From Flavobacteriales bacterium (GTDB taxonomy: Bacteria; Bacteroidota; Bacteroidia; Flavobacteriales_D; Sanyastnellaceae), in the NCBI GenBank assembly GCA_947464885.1, contig CANHYZ010000138.1, positions 1-6,105 on the forward strand: a stretch of 6,105 nucleotides of DNA, written 5' to 3'. Position numbers and translations under genes: made by a program. Position 1 is the first letter of the stretch. Each line of letters starts with the position of its first letter. The notes beneath the pieces were generated by a model. It did not search any database and was not told where the DNA came from. It saw only the letters and a list, made by a program, of their open reading frames with translations. This document shows, piece after piece, positions 1 through 4,871 of this stretch.

Positions 1-786
1 GGCTACCATTACGAGGAAGAAGGCTATAGTATTTCGGAGCTTTCACTCGGAGATGAGGATCTTGAGGCCATTCGATTTGCGACGGCCACGCTTGAGCAAT
101 TCAAGGGCATACCGATATTTAAGCAGTATGAAAGCGCCATTGAGAAGATTATTAACCGGGTGAACATCTCCCCTAACCCGGATGATGCTTCACTGAGTCG
201 GTTTATCCAATTCGAACGCTCAACGGTCAGTCTGGGTAATGAACATTTGGCGCCTCTGTTAGACCACATCAAGGCCAGGAAGTCTATACGCATTCAGTAC
301 CGAAAGTTTACCGACGACAAGCTCAACGAATACGAGCTTCACCCTTATCTGTTGAAAGAATATCACAACCGATGGTATTTGATTGCCTTTAATGTGGAGC
401 GTAAAGGCATTCGTACATACGGCTTGGAGCGGATTGAACGACTGGAGACCGCTGAGAAGCGCTTCACCGTTGATGCCGCATTCAATGCCGATTTGTTTTT
501 CAAGCATAGCCTTGGCATCACCGAGCGTAGCGAAAAACCTGATAAGATTGAACTACGATTCGAAGCTGCTACCGGCAAATACCTGGTCACTCAGCCCATA
601 CACGCGTCGCAGGTCGTTGTCAAACAAGACAAGCAACACACCATCATTGGTCTGCACGTTTTGATTACCACTGAACTTATCAATTTGATTTTGAGCTACG
701 GCCATCAGGTGAAGGTGTTGAAGCCTGCTAAGCTCGTCAAACTTGTAGAAGAAGAATTGCAACAATCGCTCAAGCAATACAGCTAA
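1..786 (+). CDS. WYL-domain transcriptional regulator, 5'-truncated by window edge
   Basis: The frame is open from base 1 to the TAA at 784-786, giving 261 visible residues; a GTG at 160 is internal because homologous-looking sequence continues upstream of it. Visible residues 1-55 resemble the linker that follows the N-terminal helix-turn-helix in this family; the DNA-binding domain itself lies outside the window. The WYL domain spans about residues 85-150, with the literal Trp-Tyr-Leu at 125-127 preceded by HPYLLKEYHNR and followed by a Gly-Leu-Glu-Arg-Ile segment near 141-145. A C-terminal WCX-type extension (about 180-255) contains QPIHASQ near 199-205, like the P-x-H-x-SQ signature of the family. 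WYL proteins are cytosolic regulators whose WYL domain is thought to sense nucleic acid or nucleotide ligands; the ligand and target here are unknown. The accC-like gene begins 22 bp downstream on the same strand, so co-transcription is possible. Family assignment is firm; role is not. Confidence 0.88.
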   Translation, partial: GYHYEEEGYSISELSLGDEDLEAIRFATATLEQFKGIPIFKQYESAIEKIINRVNISPNPDDASLSRFIQFERSTVSLGNEHLAPLLDHIKARKSIRIQYRKFTDDKLNEYELHPYLLKEYHNRWYLIAFNVERKGIRTYGLERIERLETAEKRFTVDAAFNADLFFKHSLGITERSEKPDKIELRFEAATGKYLVTQPIHASQVVVKQDKQHTIIGLHVLITTELINLILSYGHQVKVLKPAKLVKLVEEELQQSLKQYS

Positions 787-808
787 TTTTACCCCCATAC
801 ATCTGTTT

Positions 809-2293
809 ATGCGAAAAATACTCATTGCCAACCGTGGAGAGATTGCCCTAAGGGTCATGCGTTCGGCGAAAGAAATGGGCATCGCTACTGTTGCCGTTTA
901 CAGTGAAGCTGATCGCAATGCTCCATTTGTAAAATATGCCGATCAAGCTGTTTGTATTGGTCCTCCGCCTTCGAGTCAAAGTTATCTGCTTGGTGATAAG
1001 ATCATCGCGGTTTGCAAAGAGCTCGGGGTTGACGGTATTCATCCCGGTTACGGTTTTCTATCTGAAAACGCAGGGTTTGCCCGAAAGGTAAAAGAAGCAG
1101 GCATTACACTCATTGGCCCGAGTCCGGAAGCAATGGAGGTCATGGGCGATAAACTTTCTGCCAAAAACGCTGCGCGCAAGTATAATATTCCGATGGTTCC
1201 CGGAACAGAAGGTGCCGTGAGCGATGTTGATGAAGCCAAGCGTACAGCTTTGGAAGTTGGCCTGCCGGTGCTTATCAAGGCCAGCGCGGGTGGCGGCGGA
1301 AAAGGCATGCGTATCGTAGAACACATTGACGAACTTGGCGAGCAGATGGAGCGCGCCATCAGTGAGGCACAAAGTGCTTTTGGTGATGGATCGGTATTTA
1401 TCGAGCGCTATGTAGCCGGTCCTCGACACATCGAAATACAGGTTCTTGCCGACAATCACGGGAACGTAGTTTATCTGTTTGAACGTGAATGCAGTATTCA
1501 ACGCCGCCATCAAAAGGTTGTTGAAGAAGCGCCCTCAGCCATTTTGACTTCGGAATTGAGAGCCGCAATGGGGAAAAGCGCCTGTGATGTAGCGCGCAGC
1601 TGCCAATATTCAGGTGCCGGAACAGTAGAGTTTTTGGTTGATGAAAACCGCAACTACTACTTCCTGGAAATGAATACCCGCTTGCAGGTTGAGCATCCCG
1701 TGTCTGAAATGATTACCGGAATCGATCTGGTCAAAGAACAAATTCGCGTAGCCCGCGGTGAACAGTTAAGTTTCACTCAAGACGATCTCAAGATTAACGG
1801 CCACGCATTGGAAATACGCGTTTACGCCGAAGATCCTGCAAACAATTTCTTGCCGGATATCGGCAAGTTGGTCACCTATCGCCGCCCGATGGGCCCGGGT
1901 GTTCGCGTCGATGATGGCTTTGAAGAGGGAATGGACATCCCGATTTACTATGACCCCATGATTGCCAAGCTCATCACTCATGGTAAAGATCGTGATGAGG
2001 CCATTGCACGGATGGTTCGTGCCATTGATGAATATACCATTACAGGGTGTCAAACGACTCTGGGTTTTTGTCGATGGGCCATACAGCATCCGGCCTTCGT
2101 CAGCGGTGATTTCGACACTCACTTTGTCAAAAAGTACTTCACTCCCGAAGTGTTGAATTCATCTTCTGAAGAAGAAATGCTTGTTGCTGCGCTCACCGCT
2201 GCGCAAGCGCTTTCATCGAAAACAGGATCAACCGCAAGTCAGAGCTCTTCACCGGAAAAGCAAGTATCGCAGTGGAAGAAAGTGCGCCGGTAA
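809..2293 (+). CDS. accC: Biotin carboxylase subunit of an acetyl-/propionyl-CoA carboxylase
   Basis: This 494-residue cytosolic enzyme should carboxylate the biotin of a carrier protein using ATP and bicarbonate, the first half-reaction of acyl-CoA carboxylation. The N-terminal domain starts at residue 1 with KILIANRGEIALRV, which fixes the ATG at 809. The ATP-grasp domain has lysines 115 and 157, the glycine-rich loop SAGGGGKG (159-166), His207, and Lys236 in RRHQKVVEE. Metal and bicarbonate residues are Glu274, Glu287, Asn289, Arg291, Gln293, Val294 and Glu295 (EMNTRLQVEHPV), and Arg337 in EIRVYAED. These match E. coli AccC catalytic residues with an offset of one or two, so the enzyme looks active. 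It is about 45 residues longer than E. coli AccC (449): a Ser/Glu-rich tail (451-494) ends in QWKKVRR. I recall similar tails on the stand-alone carboxylase subunits of Bacteroidota propionyl-CoA-type complexes. No biotin carrier or carboxyltransferase gene lies in the window, so acetyl- versus propionyl-CoA is unresolved. No clear Shine-Dalgarno is present. Confidence 0.94.
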   Translation: MRKILIANRGEIALRVMRSAKEMGIATVAVYSEADRNAPFVKYADQAVCIGPPPSSQSYLLGDKIIAVCKELGVDGIHPGYGFLSENAGFARKVKEAGITLIGPSPEAMEVMGDKLSAKNAARKYNIPMVPGTEGAVSDVDEAKRTALEVGLPVLIKASAGGGGKGMRIVEHIDELGEQMERAISEAQSAFGDGSVFIERYVAGPRHIEIQVLADNHGNVVYLFERECSIQRRHQKVVEEAPSAILTSELRAAMGKSACDVARSCQYSGAGTVEFLVDENRNYYFLEMNTRLQVEHPVSEMITGIDLVKEQIRVARGEQLSFTQDDLKINGHALEIRVYAEDPANNFLPDIGKLVTYRRPMGPGVRVDDGFEEGMDIPIYYDPMIAKLITHGKDRDEAIARMVRAIDEYTITGCQTTLGFCRWAIQHPAFVSGDFDTHFVKKYFTPEVLNSSSEEEMLVAALTAAQALSSKTGSTASQSSSPEKQVSQWKKVRR

Positions 2294-2300
2294 GGTGACG

Positions 2301-2391
2301 CGCTAAGCCTCCGACTTATAGTATAATTTATTCCTGACGGAAATAGTATATTCCCATTAGCTATTACCTATTTCGGCGGTCGGAGTTAGTG
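2301..2391. repeat. Imperfect inverted repeat between accC and the RAYT gene
   Basis: The left arm is 2301-2315 (CGCTAAGCCTCCGAC) and the right arm 2379-2391 (GTCGGAGTTAGTG). They pair over seven perfect base pairs (CTCCGAC/GTCGGAG), a two-base bulge, four more pairs and then one G-U and one C-G pair. Inside, GAAATAG (2340-2346) pairs with CTATTTC (2368-2374). The A+T-rich loop also holds a rough direct duplication: ATAGTAT recurs at 2318-2324 and 2344-2350, each followed shortly by ATTCC. It fills nearly all of the 102-bp gap and ends five bases before the first possible RAYT start, so it could be a 5' leader structure, a terminator-like fold after accC or an end of the mobile unit. It does not share sequence with the G+C-rich array on the other side of the RAYT. 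The pairing is seen; any function is guesswork. Confidence 0.45.
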
Positions 2392-2395
2392 TTGC

Positions 2396-2911
2396 ATGCT
2401 CAAATGCACCCCTACTCTGATGACGTATAATCCCTCAAAACATCACCGCAGAAGTATCCGCTTAAAAGGTCATGACTACAGCTCGGATGCTTTCTATTTT
2501 ATAACGCTTATCGTCCATGACCGAAGGAAGCTTTTTGGACAGATTATCAACAAACAGTTTGTTCCAACCGATGCCGGAAAAATGGTTGCTGAACTGTATC
2601 ATGAACTCGAAAAGCGCTATCCGGACAAGATCTGTCATGCCATGGTGGTGATGCCGGACCACTTCCACTGTATCATACAAAGCAAATCCACGACGGAATC
2701 GCCAGTATCGCTGGCACAGGCCATCGGCTGGTACAAGGCCATGAGCACCTGCGCCTACATCCGCGGCGTCAAGGAGCTCGGATGGCCGCCCTTCCGGGAT
2801 AAGCTCTGGCAGCGCAACTACTATGAGCGCATCATCCGTGGTGCAGACGCCTATGAGCGCATCACCCACTATATCCTCGCCAATCCCTCTGCCTACCACG
2901 ACCAGCCGTAA
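2396..2911 (+). CDS. REP-associated tyrosine transposase (RAYT, Y1/HUH family)
   Basis: The 171-residue protein belongs to the Y1 transposase family (IS200/IS605 TnpA-related), single-strand DNA nucleases that form a covalent tyrosine-DNA link. Visible signatures in order are HHRRSIRLKGHDYS (16-29), typical of the N-terminus of bacterial RAYTs; a core strand FYFITLIV (33-40); the HUH metal-binding motif MPDHFHCII (86-94) with His89 and His91; and LWQRNYYERIIR (137-148), where Tyr142 or Tyr143 is the probable nucleophile. It ends in the usual ERITHYILANP segment. Length is normal for the family and there is no frameshift, so it looks intact. The start is uncertain: ATG 2396 has a GGAG ten bases upstream, but ATG 2420 gives MTYNPSKHHRR, closer to the usual RAYT N-terminus. 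By hand count G+C is about 45% over 2401-2700 and about 62% over 2701-2880, an unusual shift. The stop codon abuts the repeat array that is its likely substrate. Confidence 0.92.
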   Translation: MLKCTPTLMTYNPSKHHRRSIRLKGHDYSSDAFYFITLIVHDRRKLFGQIINKQFVPTDAGKMVAELYHELEKRYPDKICHAMVVMPDHFHCIIQSKSTTESPVSLAQAIGWYKAMSTCAYIRGVKELGWPPFRDKLWQRNYYERIIRGADAYERITHYILANPSAYHDQP

Positions 2912-2997
2912 GGGCGCCCCATCGTGGGCGCCCCTCGCCCCATCGTGGGCGACCCTCGCCCCATCGTGGGCGACCCTCGCCCCATCGTGGGCGACCT
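2912..2997. repeat. Tandem array of a 21-bp palindromic unit directly after the RAYT stop
   Basis: The unit begins GTGGGCGACC and ends CTCGCCCCATC. Two identical full copies lie at 2945-2965 and 2966-2986. A third full copy at 2924-2944 differs by one base (GGGCGC instead of GGGCGA). A partial copy precedes it at 2912-2923, beginning at the base after the RAYT stop codon, and another partial copy starts at 2987. Each full A-type unit folds as a six-base-pair stem (GGGCGA/TCGCCC) with a three-base loop; the first partial copy instead contains the perfect palindrome GGGCGCCC. The same GGGCGACC core recurs in the hairpins that follow. The period is a multiple of three, so one frame reads as repeated APSWATL peptides, but nothing suggests it is translated. 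Confidence 0.92.
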
Positions 2998-3044
2998 ATC
3001 CCACGCAGATAGGGCGACCACAAGGGTCGCCCCGACGCCGGTCG
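2986..3044. repeat. REP-like hairpins closing the array
   Basis: Three overlapping palindromes follow the tandem copies. The first pairs 2987-3000 with 3008-3021 (12 of 14 positions) around a seven-base loop; a competing short stem pairs CGTGGG (2986-2991) with CCCACG (2999-3004). The second is a perfect eight-base-pair stem, GGGCGACC (3012-3019) with GGTCGCCC (3025-3032), around the five-base loop ACAAG; this is the clearest candidate for a complete REP hairpin. The third is CGAC (3033-3036) with GTCG (3041-3044). The second hairpin could also act as a transcription terminator for the RAYT, but it is not followed by a proper T run. Confidence 0.72.
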
Positions 3045-3140
3045 CTTTAATAAGGGAGAGCATCGACATTAGAGAGTCTTAGCCTCTAGGCATGTGTTAA
3101 AAAAAACAACACCGGGCAACATTGGCGGCCAAATGGACGT
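3045..3140. other. Leader region before the DUF4294 gene
   Basis: This A+T-richer stretch holds a run of eight A (3099-3106) between GTGTT (3094-3098) and AACAC (3108-3112), which could pair as a short stem, and a weaker TAGAG/CTCTA pair (3070-3074 and 3084-3088). I find no convincing Bacteroidota promoter of the TTG/TAnnTTTG type, no small gene and no RNA gene. A promoter for the downstream gene is expected here, because the repeat array separates it from the RAYT, but I cannot place it. Confidence 0.3.
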
Positions 3141-3854
3141 ATGCTTGTAGTAAGAAGATTGTCATCTACCATGCGCTCGATTTTTTCTGCAATAGCTTTT
3201 AGTTTCGCCGCTCTGCATGGCAAAGCGCAGGTATCTGTCCCTGTCCTGCCGGAGAATCCGTATGTCATCCTCGATACGCTCATCACTGACTATTACTTCT
3301 CGATATGGTATACCGATCACGGAGATACTGTGGTTAAAGCCACCCACTCGCCTATCGATATCTCAGTAAGGACGGGCAACCGTGTGAAAAAAGCCCAATA
3401 TGATAAGCTCCAAAAGCGTGTCATTAAAACCTATCCCTATGCAAAAGCTGCCGGCGATGTCATGCGGAGCTACGAAACGCTCTGCATACAAATCACCGAC
3501 GAGCACCAGCAAAAAGCATTGCTCGATCGAGCGGAAAAAACACTCATGGCTCAATTCGAAAAAGACCTGCGCAACATGACGGTATCAGAAGGTGTCATCC
3601 TTGTCAAGCTTATCGATAGGCAGACCGGTGCTACAGGATACGAACTGCTGCGGTCCATGAAAGGTAAGTTCTCCGCATTCATGTGGCAAAGTGTTGCTCG
3701 CGTATTTGGACAAAATCTCAAAGACGATTACGATATGAATGGTGAAGACGTGTGGATTGAAAACATCGTCTCCCTCATCGAAGACGGCACCATCCCGGTG
3801 GCCGACAAAACCATCGACCCTTTCGGCGTCAATTCACTAGTCACTAATCATTAG
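3141..3854 (+). CDS. DUF4294 family exported protein
   Basis: The 237-residue product fits DUF4294, a Bacteroidota family of unknown function. An N-terminal signal peptide is visible: basic residues, a hydrophobic stretch SIFSAIAFSFAAL (13-25), then HGKAQ, suggesting export to the periplasm or cell surface. There is no lipobox cysteine. Family-like conserved blocks are VKKAQYDKLQKRVIKTYPYAK (82-102, with the Tyr-Pro-Tyr-Ala-Lys core at 98-102) and WQSVARVFGQNLKDDY (182-197) followed by GEDVWIENIV (201-210) and IEDGTI (213-218). Start choice is open: ATG 3141 is used here, but ATG 3171 (Met11) would give a more standard signal peptide; neither has a clear ribosome binding site. The last six residues before the stop (SLVTNH) and the TAG itself are encoded by a heptanucleotide repeat, so the tail is probably not conserved. 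No enzyme motif is recognisable. The convergent yitT-like gene ends 14 bp away. Confidence 0.85.
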   Translation: MLVVRRLSSTMRSIFSAIAFSFAALHGKAQVSVPVLPENPYVILDTLITDYYFSIWYTDHGDTVVKATHSPIDISVRTGNRVKKAQYDKLQKRVIKTYPYAKAAGDVMRSYETLCIQITDEHQQKALLDRAEKTLMAQFEKDLRNMTVSEGVILVKLIDRQTGATGYELLRSMKGKFSAFMWQSVARVFGQNLKDDYDMNGEDVWIENIVSLIEDGTIPVADKTIDPFGVNSLVTNH

Positions 3855-3868
3855 TCACTCGTCATTGT
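3834..3868. repeat. Degenerate heptanucleotide tandem repeat at a convergent gene junction
   Basis: Five consecutive 7-base units run TCACTAG, TCACTAA, TCATTAG, TCACTCG, TCATTGT (consensus TCAYTAG). The array begins inside the DUF4294 gene, supplies its last six sense codons and its TAG (3852-3854), and fills the whole 14-bp gap up to the stop codon of the leftward yitT-like gene (3869-3871). ACTAAT (3843-3848) and ATTAGT (3850-3855) form a short palindrome within it. Because seven is not a multiple of three, the TAG/TAA in successive units falls in all three rightward frames, and the TCA (TGA on the other strand) falls in all three leftward frames. Confidence 0.85.
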
Positions 3869-4840
3869 TTAGTGTTTCAGCGGTCGCTTTTTAATCATGC
3901 CACCTCGCGTATCCTTCACACTGCTCATCACCACAAATGCATTCGTAGTAATCTTGGCCAGCTCCGTATTGAGCTTATTGATTTCAAGTCGGGTAATTAC
4001 TGTGTAAATAATATCCGCATCAACCGTTTCACCGGTTTTGCCGAAGCCGCGTTTACCCTGGTAGACTGTCACTCCACGCCCCATTTTTTGAATAATCATT
4101 TCCCGAATTTCATCGGCATGCGGCGAAACGATGGTAACACCTATATACTCCTCCACACCTTCAATCAAAAAGTCGAGCGTCTTGGATGCCGCGTAGTAAG
4201 TAATCATGGAATAAAGCGCAATCTCAATACCCAGAAAATAGGCGGCGACAGAGAAAATTACGACGTTTATGAGGGCCACAATATCGCCAATCGTCATGCC
4301 TGTATTTCGACTGAGGTATATCGCCAACACTTCAGTTCCATCAATCACAGCGCCTCCTCTGACGGCAAAGCCAATACCAGATCCCAGAAATAATCCACCG
4401 AAAACAGCAACCAACAAAGGGTCTTGAGTAACATCCGGAAACTCAACAGTTGCCAGAACCAGCGCAAGTGCTGATATCGCCATCACCGTTTTCAGGGCAA
4501 ACTGTTTACCCATGATTCGATAACCCAGTATAATAAACGGAATGTTAAGTGTAATAATAAACACAGGCAAAGGCCAACCTGTCAAGATAGAGCACAACAG
4601 AGAAATACCTGTAGCTCCTCCGTCAATGAATTCATTGGTCAGCAAAAACCCTTTGAATCCGAATGCCGCCGAGAATACCCCAATTGTGATCAAGACTAAA
4701 TCCTTCGCAAACTGTTTGGCATTGATAAAGATATCACGATAGGCCTTAGCCAGCGCAAAAGGAGACAGTTCATCCACATGGTTTGCGCCTGTGACCTTCA
4801 GTATTGCCCGCACGATTTGTTTGCGAAAGATGGAATGCAT
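3869..4840 (-). CDS. YitT family membrane protein (YitT domain plus DUF2179)
   Basis: The 323-residue protein is a predicted multi-pass inner-membrane protein of the YitT family, whose transported substrate or function is not established. After a cytosolic-looking N-terminal stretch of about 45 residues, hydrophobic segments lie at about 47-66, 74-88, 92-107, 117-131, 141-160, and 185-205 continuing to about 217. Two half-repeats typical of the family are visible: FLLTNEFIDGGATGISLL (65-82) and GGAVIDGTEVLAIYLSRN (162-179), each a Gly-rich turn entering a membrane segment. The soluble C-terminal domain (about 232-310, GVTIVSP to FVVMSSVKD) matches DUF2179, and its MGRGVTVYQGKRGF segment (253-266) is characteristic. 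The tail GGMIKKRPLKH is basic. The only in-frame ATG upstream of the first membrane segment is at 4840; no Shine-Dalgarno is visible, as is common in Bacteroidota. It lies 31 bp downstream of the photolyase-like gene on the same strand with no terminator between, so both are probably on one transcript. Confidence 0.92.
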   Translation of the reverse strand: MHSIFRKQIVRAILKVTGANHVDELSPFALAKAYRDIFINAKQFAKDLVLITIGVFSAAFGFKGFLLTNEFIDGGATGISLLCSILTGWPLPVFIITLNIPFIILGYRIMGKQFALKTVMAISALALVLATVEFPDVTQDPLLVAVFGGLFLGSGIGFAVRGGAVIDGTEVLAIYLSRNTGMTIGDIVALINVVIFSVAAYFLGIEIALYSMITYYAASKTLDFLIEGVEEYIGVTIVSPHADEIREMIIQKMGRGVTVYQGKRGFGKTGETVDADIIYTVITRLEINKLNTELAKITTNAFVVMSSVKDTRGGMIKKRPLKH

Positions 4841-4871
4841 GGGGCTAAAGTAATGAATGAAGCCGAGCTAC

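Larger units (their letters stand above)
2396..3044 (+). mobile_element. REPtron-like unit: RAYT gene plus adjoining palindromic array
   Basis: A Y1-type REP-associated transposase gene is followed without any gap by a G+C-rich array of short palindromes (2912-3044). In known RAYT systems the transposase binds and cleaves REP hairpins that flank its own gene and are scattered through the genome. The close junction and the hairpin-forming sequence fit that arrangement. The outer limits are my inference: the right limit is the last clear G+C-rich hairpin, and the left limit could extend to the inverted repeat at 2301. No target-site duplication is expected for this transposase class and none is convincing here. 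Confidence 0.65.

Noticed and set aside
1058..1513. A 151-codon leftward open frame within accC
   Set aside because: It is antisense to the ATP-grasp domain of accC, whose catalytic residues are all in place, so the leftward frame is a shadow.
2322..2327. A perfect TATAAT hexamer upstream of the RAYT
   Set aside because: There is no -35-like sequence at a suitable distance, the region is A+T-rich, and Bacteroidota promoters use a different consensus, so it does not support a promoter call.
3012..3048. Rho-independent terminator after the RAYT
   Set aside because: The hairpin is strong, but only three T follow and only after another small stem, so the REP-like reading fits better than a canonical terminator.
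2823..3050. A 75-codon rightward open frame encoding APSWATL peptide repeats
   Set aside because: It overlaps the RAYT gene in another frame and its repeats follow from a 21-bp DNA period divisible by three. There is no ribosome binding site and the DNA is better explained as a palindromic repeat array.
2303..3086. Near-direct repeat CTAAGCCTC (2303-2311) and CTTAGCCTC (3078-3086) flanking the RAYT unit
   Set aside because: Eight of nine matching bases over this distance can be chance, and Y1/HUH transposases do not make target-site duplications, so I do not call it an element boundary.
3872..4393. A 173-codon rightward open frame opposite the YitT-family gene
   Set aside because: The leftward frame has clear membrane segments and DUF2179 motifs; the opposite frame has no recognisable domain.
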